A stretch of DNA of 64,000 nucleotides. Origin: Sphingomonadales bacterium. Its GTDB lineage: Bacteria > Pseudomonadota > Alphaproteobacteria > Sphingomonadales > Sphingomonadaceae. Both the position numbers and the translations under genes were made by a program. Under the pieces are notes generated by a model. The model had not been told where the DNA came from. It was given only the letters and a program-made list of their open reading frames with translations, and made no database searches. Shown here piece by piece: positions 33,936 to 43,171 of this stretch (positions within the stretch are counted from its first letter, which is position 1; each line of letters opens with the position of its first letter). The stretch lies in contig JADKCA010000001.1 in NCBI GenBank assembly GCA_016714795.1, forward strand, positions 62,001 through 126,000, in the 5' to 3' direction.

Positions 33936-34769
33936 AACTCGCCACCTACACCGCCCAAGGCCAGACCCGCACCGGGATCGTGGTGGGAGACCAGATCATC
34001 GACACCGGCCTTGGTGGCACGATGATCGACCTGATCCGCAATTGGGACGCGCTGAAGCCGCAGCTGGAGGCCAAGGCGGCGGCGGGCGGCGGGATGCCCC
34101 TCGCGTCCGTCACGCTGTGCGCACCAGTGCAGCGGCCAGGCAAGATTTTCGCCATCGGCCTCAATTATGCAGACCATATCGCGGAATCGAAGATGGGCAC
34201 GCCCGAACGGCAAGTGTGGTTCACCAAGGCGCAGACCAGCGTCAATGGGCCGCATGATCCCATCCTGATCGCGCGCAACACGATGGCGAATGACTATGAG
34301 GTCGAGCTGGTCGCGGTGATCGGCAAGCGTGCCAAGCATATCTCTGTCGCCGACGCCGCCAGCGTCATCTTTGGCTATTGCGTGGGCAATGATGTGACCG
34401 AGCGGATGTGGCAACATGCGGGGCCGCAATGGGCGCTGGGCAAGAGCTTTGATACGCACGCGCCGATGGGGCCGTGGCTGACCACCGCCGACGAACTGGG
34501 CGATCCCCACCGGCTGGGCATCCGCTGCTTCGTGAATGGCGAGAAGCGTCAGGATTCGAACACCAGCCATCTGGTGTTCAACATCTGGCAGCAGATCGAG
34601 CATCTTTCCGCCGCGATGACACTGGAGCCCGGCGACGTGATCTTCACTGGCACTCCCGGCGGCGTGGGTGCTGCGATGGATCCGCGCCAGTTCCTCAAGG
34701 CCGGCGATGTCGTGCGTCGAGATTGACCCGCTCGGCCAGATCGAAGGCGTGATGCAGGCGGAAGGCTGA
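33932..34769 (+). CDS. fumarylacetoacetate hydrolase family protein (frameshifted at C-terminus)
   Basis: FAH-fold enzyme of about 278 residues cleaving C-C bonds or hydrating/decarboxylating meta-cleavage products. The core GKIFAIGLNYADHIAESKMG...DYEVELVAVIGKRAK carries the Glu/Glu/Asp metal site and VTERMWQ the catalytic segment. The frame stops at 34726 (DVVRRD), whereas the usual C-terminal VEIDPLGQIEGVMQAEG is present in the next frame up to 34769; two bases missing in the GTGCGTCGAG stretch at ~34714-34718 explain it. Overlaps the VOC gene and precedes the hydroxylase by 4 nt. Confidence 0.83.
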
Positions 34770-34773
34770 GGCG

Positions 34774-36215
34774 ATGGCGGCGGAATTCGATTGCGATATT
34801 CTGATCATCGGCGGCGGGCCGACCGGCGTCACGCTGGGCCTGTTGCTGGCACGCGCCGGGGTTTCAGTGATCATTGCCGAGAAAGAGGCGGATATTTATC
34901 CGCTGCCGCGCGCCGCGCACCTCGATCACGAGCGATCCTGCGCATCCTCCAAGAAGCGGGCGTGGCGGACGCGGTGATGGCCACCAGCCGCCAATCCGCC
35001 CGCTATGATTTCTTCACGGCAGACCGGCAAATCCTGTTGCGCTTCGAAGGAACGGACAAGATTGCGGCGGGCGGCTGGCCTTCGGGCAACATGATCCACC
35101 AGCCGAGCGTGGAAGCTGCTTTACGCGCAGAACTGGCGCGCTGGCCGGATGCAACGCTCAACAGCCTGTGGGAATTTCAGTCGTTCGATGAAGATGCTGA
35201 CGGCCTGTCGGTGGAATTCTCCACGTCGGAGGGTGCTCGGATCATCCGCGCGCGCTACTTGGTGGGCGCAGATGGCGCGCGCAGCCCGGTGCGGCAGGCG
35301 CTGGGCGTCGGCCAGCATGATCTGGGCTTTGAAGAGCCGTGGCTGGTCATTGATACCATCGTTCATGACTATGCGCGCCTGCCAGACGTCAACATCCAGA
35401 TTTGCGATCCCGCGCGCCCCACCACCTGCGTGCTGATGGGCGAAGGGCGGCACCGCTGGGAGTTCATGATTCTGCCGGGGGAAGACCCGGATATCGTCTC
35501 CAGCAATGCTTCCATCGCGGAGTTGCTCAAGCCCTGGGATGTGGAGGGTGCCGTGACGCTGGAGCGCAAGGCGGTCTACACCTTCCGCGCGCGCATTGCC
35601 GAACGCTGGCGCAAGGGCCGGGTGCTGCTGGCGGGCGATGCCGCGCACCAGACACCGCCCTTTGCGGGCCAGGGCATGGGCTCTGGCCTGCGTGATGCGG
35701 CCAATCTGGCGTGGAAGCTGACGGCCGTCACGCGCGATGGCGCACCGGTTACGCTCCTCGACAGCTATCAGCCGGAACGTGAGCCCAATCTGCGCGCCAC
35801 CATCGACATGGCGGTCATGATGGGGCGAACGGTGTGCATCACCGATCCGGCAGCCGCCGCGATGCGTGATCAGCAGATGCTGGCCGCGCGGGCGGCGGGA
35901 CAGTCACCCGATGGGCCGCTTGAGTATCCGCCTATTTCCGAAGGCATCATCCTGAACGGGTCTCCGGGAGCAGGCAGCTATTTCCCGCAGCCAAGCACAG
36001 GGGAGGCGAGACTGGATGATGCGCTGGGTGCAGGCCAATGGCTGATCACGCGCGCCATGCTGGATGATGCCAAACTCGCCGCGTTCCGTCCGGCACTGGC
36101 AGACTGGCTGGATGCGCAGCGTGCAGAGGCGGTGCTCGTCCGTCCGGATCGCTATGTGTTCGGTACGGGGGTCGCGGATGACCTCGCCCGGGCGTGGGCG
36201 GAGGCCGTTGGGTAG
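34774..36215 (+). CDS. FAD-dependent aromatic hydroxylase, MhpA-like (frameshifted)
   Basis: About 480-residue class A flavin monooxygenase resembling 3-(3-hydroxyphenyl)propionate hydroxylase. The N-terminal GGGPTGVTLGLLLARAG (FAD Rossmann) is in the first frame; from ~34932 the gene continues in the next frame (ILRILQEAGVADAVM...), a missing G in GAG(G)CGATCC being sufficient. Downstream, VGADGARSPVRQALG (DG fingerprint) and GDAAHQTPPFAGQGMGSGLRDA (FAD ribityl motif) are intact. It provides the hydroxylation step before ring cleavage by the VOC enzyme of the same operon; the actual phenol is not known. Confidence 0.85.
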
Positions 36216-36232
36216 AGTCTTTCTCAAGGGAT

Positions 36233-36322
36233 CCCGCCGTCCTGAGCGTGTCGAAGGACTGTTTTGCCTTTCGACGGGCATTCCCAGAAAGAATAGTCCT
36301 TCGACAAGCTCAGGACGGCGGA
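36233..36322. repeat. inverted pair of REP units (possible terminator)
   Basis: Arm A (36233-36261) is CCCGCCGTCCTGAGCGTGTC plus GAAGGACTG; arm B (36295-36322) is its near-exact reverse complement with A for C in the middle. A 33-nt loop separates them. It sits between the convergent hydroxylase and acyl-CoA dehydrogenase genes, where a bidirectional terminator would be useful. A single unit of the same family occurs at 30551-30580. Confidence 0.75.
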
Positions 36323-36341
36323 GGTGGGGGGCAAAGGGGCT

Positions 36342-37436
36342 CTACCGCGCGCCCACGCGGCGCAGGTGATAATCGGTGCTGCCCAGCATCGCTTCTATGG
36401 CAAGCAGTCGCTTGAGATAATGGCCGACAGCCAGTTCATCCGTCATGCCGATGCCGCCATGCACCTGCACCGCGCTTTCACCCACGGCGCGACCCAGACG
36501 GCCCATTTGCGCCTTGAGCAGAGCCACGTCGCGCGGGGATGCCTGTCCGGCCTCGATCAGCGCCGTGGTGTAAAGCAGCAGCGCCTGCGCTTTGGCCCAG
36601 GCGATCTTCATGTCTGCCAGCCGGTGCGCCATCGCCTGAAACGAGCCGATGGGCACGCCAAATTGTTTGCGTGTGGCAGCATAGCTGCCTGTCATTTCTA
36701 GCAGCGCACCCATCGCCCCCACAGCCTCGGCTGAAAGGGTGAGCAGTGCGTTTTCGATCACTGCATCCAGTGCAGCCTCCGCATCGTCACGCATAACCTG
36801 GGCGGCGGGGATGATGACATGTTCAAACCGCACGGTCGCGGCGCGGCGACCGTCGATCATGGAATAGCCCGTCACCGCCACACCCGGCGCGGACGGATCG
36901 ACCCGAACCAGCGCGAGCTTGTCCCCAGCCCGGGCGGAGACAATAAGCGCGTTGGCCTCTGCACCTCCCAGCACCAGCTTCTTCTCGCCATCCAGTTGCA
37001 CCGCATCGCCGTTCAGCGTCAGCGTGGTGCCCATGGCAGTCACCGGGCCGATGCCATGCCGCTCCTCATGGGCGAGCGCGACCTGCGCGTTGCCTGCGAT
37101 GACGTCCGCCAGCAAGGGTTGCGCCCGCGCTCCGCCCAGCGCCAGCGCCTTGCCGCCCAGCAGGACGGAGGCGAGCCAGGGTTCGGCCACCAGATGCCGC
37201 CCCATCACCAGGCCGCACGCAACGAGATCGGACGGCTGGCCGCCCAGGCCGCCATCACTTTCAGCAAAGGGCAGGGCAAGAAGGCCCATCTCGCCCAAGG
37301 CTTGCCAGACCGGTTCGGAGCGGGCGGCACCCGATTTGAGCAGCGCCTGTCTTTGGTCGAAGCTGTAAGTCTGCGCGAGGAGCTTTCCGAGGCTGTCGCG
37401 CAACATGTCCTGTTCGGGGGTGAAGCTGAAATCCAT
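36342..37436 (-). CDS. acyl-CoA dehydrogenase (partner subunit type)
   Basis: 364-residue ACAD-fold protein with the N-terminal helical domain, a beta domain (~120-215), and the ATRKQFGVPIGSFQAMAHRLADM helix that contacts FAD. The C-terminal reads GGIGMTDELAVGHYLKRLLAIEAM; I see no clear catalytic Glu of the IYEGT type, as in the smaller partner subunits of steroid-type alpha2beta2 ACADs. It follows the 401-residue ACAD after 16 nt, so the two may form a heteromer. Substrate unknown; context suggests a cyclic or branched acyl-CoA. Confidence 0.85.
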   Translation of the reverse strand: MDFSFTPEQDMLRDSLGKLLAQTYSFDQRQALLKSGAARSEPVWQALGEMGLLALPFAESDGGLGGQPSDLVACGLVMGRHLVAEPWLASVLLGGKALALGGARAQPLLADVIAGNAQVALAHEERHGIGPVTAMGTTLTLNGDAVQLDGEKKLVLGGAEANALIVSARAGDKLALVRVDPSAPGVAVTGYSMIDGRRAATVRFEHVIIPAAQVMRDDAEAALDAVIENALLTLSAEAVGAMGALLEMTGSYAATRKQFGVPIGSFQAMAHRLADMKIAWAKAQALLLYTTALIEAGQASPRDVALLKAQMGRLGRAVGESAVQVHGGIGMTDELAVGHYLKRLLAIEAMLGSTDYHLRRVGAR

Positions 37437-37452
37437 AGTGTGTCCCCTTGCG

Positions 37453-38658
37453 TCAGGCGGCAGGCAGCGTGCGGGCGATCAGGTCGCGCTGGACTTCGTT
37501 GGTCCCGGCGTAGATCGTGGTGGCGCGCGAATTGAGATAATAGGGCATGGCGACCAGTTCGAGCTCTTGGCCCAACGCGGCGACATTCGACCCTATATTG
37601 AGCGCTTCGAGCTGGAGCGGCAGCGCCTCTGTGCCCGCCACGCGCGTCATCAGCACAGAGACACGCTGGGCGAGTTCGGAGCTCATGACCTTGTTCATCG
37701 AAGGCATGGCCGGATCATGGCTCAGCGGGTGGCCGCTGATGACCAGTTTCTCAAACGCGGCGTGGGACGCGATGTCCGCCTCCAGTTCGCCAATATCGCG
37801 CTGGAACACCGGATCATCGGCTACCATGCCGCCAAAGGGGGAGGGCGTGCCTTGCGCCGTCACGCGGATCAGCTCCAGCTTGCGATACATGGCGGGGCTG
37901 CCGGCTGATCCGCCACGTTCGTGGCGCAGCAGTGCCTTGGCCACGCTCCATCCGTCATTCTCCGCGCCGACCCGCGCGGTCTGCGGCACGCGGACATTGT
38001 CGAAAAACACTTCGCACTGCTCTGGAATGCCATCCAGCCCGATGATCGGGCGGATCTCCATGCCGGGATAATCTGTGCGGTCGAGCAGCAGGAAGGTGAT
38101 GCCCTGCTGCTTCTTGCCCTCTGTGCTGGTGCGCACCAGCATGAACATGCGGTTCGCCTTATGCGCCAGCGTCGTCCAGATTTTCTGGCCGTTGATGATG
38201 TAATCATCCCCATCCGCCACTGCCGCACAACTGAGCGCGGCCAGATCAGACCCGGCATTGGGTTCGGAATAGCCCTGCGTCCAGTAATCTTCTCCAGACA
38301 GGATGCCGGGCAGATATTTGGCCTTTTGCTCCTCGCTGCCCAGATCGATCAGCAGTGGGCCCACCATCTGCAACCCGTTGGGAAGAAGCGGCGGCAGATC
38401 GCGTTTGAAATATTCCTCGGCAAAGATGTAGCGCTGTTCGACCGACCAGCCGGTGCCCCCATATTGGGCGGGCCAGCCTGGTGCGACCCAGCCTTTTGCG
38501 TGGAGAATTTTCTGCCACGCCATCACGCTTTCAAATGGCGCGAACACGCTTGTCGTCTTGCGCCCCGCTTCACGAATGTCGGGTGTGGGTGCGCAGTCCA
38601 GAAAGGCGGCAACTTCGGCGCGGAAGGATTCGAGTTCGGGTCCGAAACTAATGTCCAT
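37453..38658 (-). CDS. acyl-CoA dehydrogenase
   Basis: 401-residue ACAD: YSEPNAGSDLAAL (FAD/substrate loop), INGQKIWTTLAHKANRMFMLVRT in the beta domain, and the terminal IYAGTNEVQRDLIART helix. The position that holds the catalytic Glu in MCAD-type enzymes is Ala here (IYAGT), but RHERGG near residue 240 offers the alternative Glu used by isovaleryl/long-chain types. ATG 38658 has AAGGAC upstream; a longer form from 38724 runs into the hydratase gene. Operon with the upstream hydratase (13 nt) and downstream ACAD. Confidence 0.88.
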   Translation of the reverse strand: MDISFGPELESFRAEVAAFLDCAPTPDIREAGRKTTSVFAPFESVMAWQKILHAKGWVAPGWPAQYGGTGWSVEQRYIFAEEYFKRDLPPLLPNGLQMVGPLLIDLGSEEQKAKYLPGILSGEDYWTQGYSEPNAGSDLAALSCAAVADGDDYIINGQKIWTTLAHKANRMFMLVRTSTEGKKQQGITFLLLDRTDYPGMEIRPIIGLDGIPEQCEVFFDNVRVPQTARVGAENDGWSVAKALLRHERGGSAGSPAMYRKLELIRVTAQGTPSPFGGMVADDPVFQRDIGELEADIASHAAFEKLVISGHPLSHDPAMPSMNKVMSSELAQRVSVLMTRVAGTEALPLQLEALNIGSNVAALGQELELVAMPYYLNSRATTIYAGTNEVQRDLIARTLPAA

Positions 38659-38671
38659 GGCTCTTGTCCTT

Positions 38672-39415
38672 TCAGCCGCGCTTGCCGGTGAAGGCGGCAA
38701 TGCGATCATGCATGTCTGGTCCATGGCCTTCGCATTCCATCACTTCCCATTGCAGCCCGCCATCAAGGTGCATCGAATCGGTCGTGTCGAGCAGCCGCTT
38801 GTTGGCGCGGTGGCTGAAGCCGGAATTGGCAGTGATGCGCGCGGCAAGGGCGGCGACCTCTGCGTCGAAATCGGCGACGGGTACGCTATATTCGGCGAGT
38901 CCGATGCGGACCGCTTCGTCTGCGCTGATCATGTCCGCCGTGAACATCAGCCGCTTGGCGGTCGCAATGCCGACGCGGCGGGGAAGGCGCTGGCTCATCC
39001 CCCAGATCGGAGTGAGCGCCCATTTGGAATGCGTGTCACCAAAGCGGGCATTGTCTGCCGCCACGATGAAATCGCACGCCAGCGCCACTTCCAGTGCGCC
39101 GGTATAGCAATGGCCATGAACGGCGGCGATGACGGGCTGGGGCAGCTTTTCCATCATCCGCAGCGTCTCGCTATGCCAGCCGCGCGAAGGGACGGCTTCG
39201 CCGGTGGCAATGTCTGCCAGATCATGTCCGGCGGAAAAGCATTTGCCCGCCCCGCGCAAAACGACGCAACCGCTGCTGCTGTCTGTGCGCAGTGCTTCCA
39301 CATGGGCGCGCAGTTCGCGGAAGACGCCAACGGTCAGCGCGTTGAGCTTGTCCGGGCGGTTGATGGTCAGCGTTGCCACGCCGTTGCTGTCTGTCCGTTC
39401 CACCAAAGCGGTCAT
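38672..39415 (-). CDS. enoyl-CoA hydratase/isomerase family protein
   Basis: 247-residue crotonase-fold protein. Oxyanion-hole segments CFSAGHDLADIA (residues ~60-71) and VHGHCYTGALEVALACDF (~100-117) are visible. One of the two catalytic Glu positions of classical hydratases appears altered (TGALE rather than GGGCE), so isomerase or hydrolase activity is possible. ATG 39415 follows an AGAGGAGAGGTGG ribosome site. First gene of the operon with the two ACADs, divergent from the BVMO. Confidence 0.87.
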   Translation of the reverse strand: MTALVERTDSNGVATLTINRPDKLNALTVGVFRELRAHVEALRTDSSSGCVVLRGAGKCFSAGHDLADIATGEAVPSRGWHSETLRMMEKLPQPVIAAVHGHCYTGALEVALACDFIVAADNARFGDTHSKWALTPIWGMSQRLPRRVGIATAKRLMFTADMISADEAVRIGLAEYSVPVADFDAEVAALAARITANSGFSHRANKRLLDTTDSMHLDGGLQWEVMECEGHGPDMHDRIAAFTGKRG

Positions 39416-39505
39416 GTCCACCTCTCCTCTGCTTTCCTTGCGACTAGGTGCAGCAGTCGAGCTTGACCAGCGCAAATTCCGCACTGCGCGCGCAATCGTC
39501 GCTCG

Positions 39506-39523
39506 ATAACCCGAACGGGTTAT
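39506..39523. promoter_or_regulatory. 18-bp operator-like palindrome ATAACCC-GAAC-GGGTTAT
   Basis: Perfect 7-nt arms (39506-39512 and 39517-39523) with a 4-nt spacer lie in the 163-nt divergent gap between the hydratase/ACAD operon and the BVMO gene. Its size and position fit a dimeric repressor or activator binding site serving both promoters. It does not resemble the TTGAC-N6-GTCAA sites near the TetR gene, so another regulator is implied; the GntR protein at 51.7 kb is a distant candidate. Confidence 0.55.
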
Positions 39524-39578
39524 GCGGTGATTGCGGAAGCACGGTACTCAAGGGCCAACCATGGAGAGGAACAAGGCG

Positions 39579-41167
39579 ATGGAGACGGTTGATATTGTCG
39601 TGATCGGGGCCGGATTTTCGGGGCTTTATGCGATCCACAAGCTGCACGAAAAATATAGTCTGGTGTGTTTCGAATCGGGCGATGGCGTTGGGGGGACCTG
39701 GTATTGGAACCGCTATCCCGGCGCGCGCGTGGACATCAAGAGCGTCGAATATTCCTACGGGTTCGACAATGATTTGCAGCAGGACTGGTCGTGGCCTGAA
39801 TATTTCTCCGCCCAGCCCGATCTGGAACGCTATGCCAATCATGTTGCAGACCGGTTCAAGCTGCGCGACTTCATCCGCTTCTCCAACCCGGTCAGCAGCC
39901 TGCATTTCGATGAGGCGACGAACCTCTGGCACGTTCGCACCGGCAAGGGCGATCACGTCATGTGCCGTTATGTCATTGCCGCTTCTGGCGCGCTTTCTGC
40001 CCCCAACACGCCGCCTTGGCCGGGCATGGACAGCTTCAAGGGGCCGATCTACCACACCGCCACATGGCCGCGCGAAGGCGTGGATTTTTCCGGGCAGCGT
40101 GTGGGCTTCATCGGCACCGGCTCAACCGGCATTCAGGCGATGCCACTCATCGCCGCGCAGGCCGATCATCTGTATGTGTTCCAGCGCACCGCCGCCTATT
40201 GCATGCCGTCTGGCAACCGGCCGATGGATGCGGACTTCGAAAATGACTGGAAGGCGCATTATCCCGAACGGCGCAAGGAACTGCTCGACAGCTATGGTGT
40301 CTCGCTGATCGAATATCCGCTGCTCTCCGCGCATGAAGCCACGCCGGAGCAGCGCGCTGAAATTCTCGAAACCGCCTGGAATTCGCAGAACGCCTTCCAG
40401 CTGCTCTTCGCGTTCAGCGATGTGATGACCGACCCTTCCGCCAATGATTATGTTGCCGAATTTGTGCGCAGCAAAATCCGCGGCATCGTGAAAGACCCGG
40501 CCACGGCAGAATTGCTCTGTCCCAAATCCTATCCGATTGGCGGCAAGCGACTGTGCATCGGCAATGGCTATTTCGAGATGTTCAACCGCGACAATGTGAC
40601 GCTGGTGGACGTGAAGTCCGCGCCGATTCAGGCGTTCACCGAAACCGGCCTGCGCACAGCGGCGGGCGATTTCGAGCTGGATGCGATCGTGACCGCCACT
40701 GGCTTTGATGCCGCCACCGGGGCTTTGACCCGCATAGACATTCAAGGCGTCAACAAGCTGAAGATCACGGAAAAATGGTCGGAAGGGGCGACAACTTATC
40801 TGGGATCGATGGTGGCGGGCTTCCCCAACATGTTCATGATCCACGGCCCGATGACTCCTGCGGCGCAGGCGCAGATGATCACCGCGGGCGAATGGCAGGT
40901 GGACTGGACCGTGGGCATTATCGACGCCATGGAGCGCGATGGCTGCACCCGGATCGACACCACCGAAGCCGCCGAACAATCCTGGGCCGCCGAAGTGGCG
41001 ATGTGCGCCAGTCAGACCGTCCACAACCTTGCGGATTCCTGGTACAACGGCAGAATATCGAAGGGAAAAAGGGCGGATTTGCGGTCTATGTCGGCGGCTT
41101 CCCGCGGTTCCGCCAATTGTGCGAAGATGCGGTAGCGCAGGGCTTTCAGGGGTTTGAGCGTAACTGA
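39579..41167 (+). CDS. type I Baeyer-Villiger monooxygenase (frameshifted at C-terminus)
   Basis: About 529-residue flavoprotein that inserts oxygen next to a ketone. The fingerprint FKGPIYHTATWP (F-x-G-x3-H-x3-W-P) lies between two Rossmann motifs, VVIGAGFSGLYA at the N-terminus and GFIGTGSTGIQ; RYPGARVDIKS is also diagnostic of cyclohexanone-type BVMOs. The frame slips near 41049-41052: SWYNG then continues as QNIEGKKGGFAVYVGGFPRF...GFERN in another frame, so a missing C is likely. ATG 39579 has GAGAGGAA 8 nt upstream. Probably acts on a cyclic ketone feeding the divergent beta-oxidation genes. Confidence 0.88.
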
Positions 41168-41237
41168 ACGGGGCACATGCGCGGCGGGGCCGGCCATCCG
41201 GCTTGCTCGCCGCGCCGTCCGGGCATAATCCGCAGGG

Positions 41238-41618
41238 ATGCAGAACGCATTGTCGCTGAAAATTTCGGTCCGCCTCTATTGCGGAGACGAAATTGCCATG
41301 GGGCCGGGCAAGGCGGACCTGCTGGATGCCATCGCGGCGCATGGCTCGATTTCGGCCGCCGCGCGCGCATTGGGCATGAGTTACAGGCGCGCCTGGTTGC
41401 TGGTGGATACCATGAACCGCTGCTGGCAGGCTCCGCTTGTGGCCACGGTGCCCGGCAGCGCTCATGGTGGCGGTGCGACAATGACCCAAATGGGCGAGCG
41501 CGTGCTGGCGCATTATCGCGGACTGCAAGGGCAGATTGGTGGTCTGGCGGATTGTGTGGATCGGGCGGCGCTCGCAGCGGTGATGCGCGATGCACCCAAG
41601 ATCAGCCAGAAGGCGTGA
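41238..41618 (+). CDS. ModE-type molybdate-responsive regulator, DNA-binding domain only
   Basis: 126-residue protein containing the winged helix-turn-helix of ModE/LysR type (ADLLDAIAAHGSISAAARALGMSYRRAWLLVD, ~residues 28-60). The C-terminal di-MOP molybdate-binding domain of E. coli ModE (262 residues) is absent, as in many short ModE homologues. Immediately upstream of modABC on the same strand. A loose TGTATAT...ACATA sequence at ~41648-41665 might be its operator but is weak. Confidence 0.83.
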   Translation: MQNALSLKISVRLYCGDEIAMGPGKADLLDAIAAHGSISAAARALGMSYRRAWLLVDTMNRCWQAPLVATVPGSAHGGGATMTQMGERVLAHYRGLQGQIGGLADCVDRAALAAVMRDAPKISQKA

Positions 41619-41699
41619 GTTTGAGACTGGCCACATTGCCATGATCCTGTATATCGTCGGACATAGCCGGGTCCGTTGGGCCGATCAGGACGGTTGCCT

Positions 41700-42466
41700 G
41701 TGTCCATATTGCGAAGATTTCTGTTTTTCCTGATTGCGCTTCTGGCCAGCCTTTCTCCGGCGGCAGCGCAGCAACGCGGGCCGCTTGTGCTTGCGGCAGC
41801 CAGCCTTCAGGAAGCGCTGACCGAAGCGGCAGGGGCGTGGGCCGCAGCGCGCCACCCGCGTCCGGTCATTTCCTTTGCAGGGTCAGCCGCGCTTGCCCGT
41901 CAGATTGAAGGCGGAGCACCCGCAGACCTGTTTATCGCAGCGGATGAGGGCTGGATGAACCATGTCGCGGCCAAGGGGCTGATCCGGCCCGACAGCCGGG
42001 CGCCGTTTCTGTCGAACCGGATCGTGCTGATTGCCCCGGCGGAGAGCAACGTGCGGCTGGCCATTGCGCGCCATTTTCCGCTCGCCCGAGCGCTGGGCTC
42101 CGGTCGGCTCGCCATGGCTGATCCTGACAGCGTGCCGGCGGGGACATATGGCAGGCCGCGCTTTCCAGTCTGGGCGTCTGGCCCGCAGTGGCCGGAAAGG
42201 TGGCCCGCGCAGAGAATGTGCGGGCGGCGCTGGCGCTGGTGGAGCGCGGTGCGGCTCCGTTCGGGATCGTATATGCAACCGATGCCAGGGCCTCAAACAA
42301 GGTCCGCGTGGTGGGCATGTTTCCGGCCAAGAGCCACCCGGTCATCACCTATCCGATCGCCGCGTTGCGTCGTTCGACCAATCCCGAAGCGGAAGCGTTC
42401 AGGCGTTTTCTGATGTCGCGTGCAGGCAAGGCGATTTTTGCCCGGCACGGCTTTGTAACGCGCTGA
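41700..42466 (+). CDS. modA: molybdate ABC transporter substrate-binding protein ModA (frameshifted)
   Basis: Periplasmic molybdate/tungstate receptor of ~255 residues. Signal peptide at residues 1-24 (RRFLFFLIALLASLSPAAAQ), ligand loops LAAASLQEALTEAA and FAGSAALARQIEGGAPADLFIAAD typical of ModA. The frame changes after VPAGTYG; the remainder (VARAENVRAALALVERGAAPFGIVYATDA...RHGFVTR) is in the next frame. A missing G in the run at 42150-42151 restores the gene. GTG 41700 is taken as start with AGGA upstream. modB follows after 9 nt. Confidence 0.87.
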
Positions 42467-42475
42467 GGCCGAGAG

Positions 42476-43171
42476 ATGCTCAGCGCGGAAGAATGGGACA
42501 TCCTCCTGCTGTCAATGAAGGTCAGCGGTGTCGCCGTGCTCGCTTGTCTGCCGCTCGCTTTCGGTCTCGCCTGGCTGCTGGCGCGTGTCCGGTTTCCCGG
42601 ACGCATCCTGATTGATGCGCTGGTGCATCTGCCGCTGGTTCTGCCCCCGGTTGTGACGGGCTGGCTGTTGCTGCTGGCTTTCGGCAATACCGGGCCTGCC
42701 GGTCGCTGGTTTGAGGATGTGCTGGGCATCAGCTTCATGTTTCGCTGGACCGGAGCGGCGCTGGCGGCGGCAGTGATGGCTCTGCCCTTGATGGTTCGCG
42801 CCATGCGCCTTTCAATCGAGGCGGTAGACCGGCGGCTGGAGGCTGCAGCGGAAACGCTTGGCGCATCGCGCACGCATGTCTTTGCCACAATCACGCTGCC
42901 GCTGGCATTGCCCGGCCTTCTGGCCGGCATGGTGCTGGGCTTCGCCCGCTCGCTGGGCGAGTTTGGCGCGACGATCACCTTTGTGTCGAACATTCCCGGC
43001 GAAACGCGCACTTTGCCGATTGCCATTTACAGTGCGTTGCAGGTTCCGGGGAGCGATAATGTGGTGACGCGACTGGCCCTGATTTCCGTTGCGCTATCGC
43101 TGGGCGCTCTGCTGGCATCCGAAGTGCTGGTGCGGCGATCAGGGCAGGGAAGGGGCCGCCATGTCCTTTGA
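42476..43171 (+). CDS. modB: molybdate ABC transporter permease ModB
   Basis: 231-residue inner-membrane permease with about five membrane helices and the EAA coupling motif EAAAETLGASRTHVFATITLPLALPG (~residues 122-147) that docks on ModC. VVTGWLLLLAFGNTGPAGRW is a typical ModB segment. Its last 11 nt overlap modC. Confidence 0.93.
   Translation: MLSAEEWDILLLSMKVSGVAVLACLPLAFGLAWLLARVRFPGRILIDALVHLPLVLPPVVTGWLLLLAFGNTGPAGRWFEDVLGISFMFRWTGAALAAAVMALPLMVRAMRLSIEAVDRRLEAAAETLGASRTHVFATITLPLALPGLLAGMVLGFARSLGEFGATITFVSNIPGETRTLPIAIYSALQVPGSDNVVTRLALISVALSLGALLASEVLVRRSGQGRGRHVL

Noticed and set aside
41648..41665. Possible ModE operator (TGTATAT...ACATA)
   Set aside because: Only a loose match to the TATAT-type Mo box and poor symmetry, so it is not listed as a feature.
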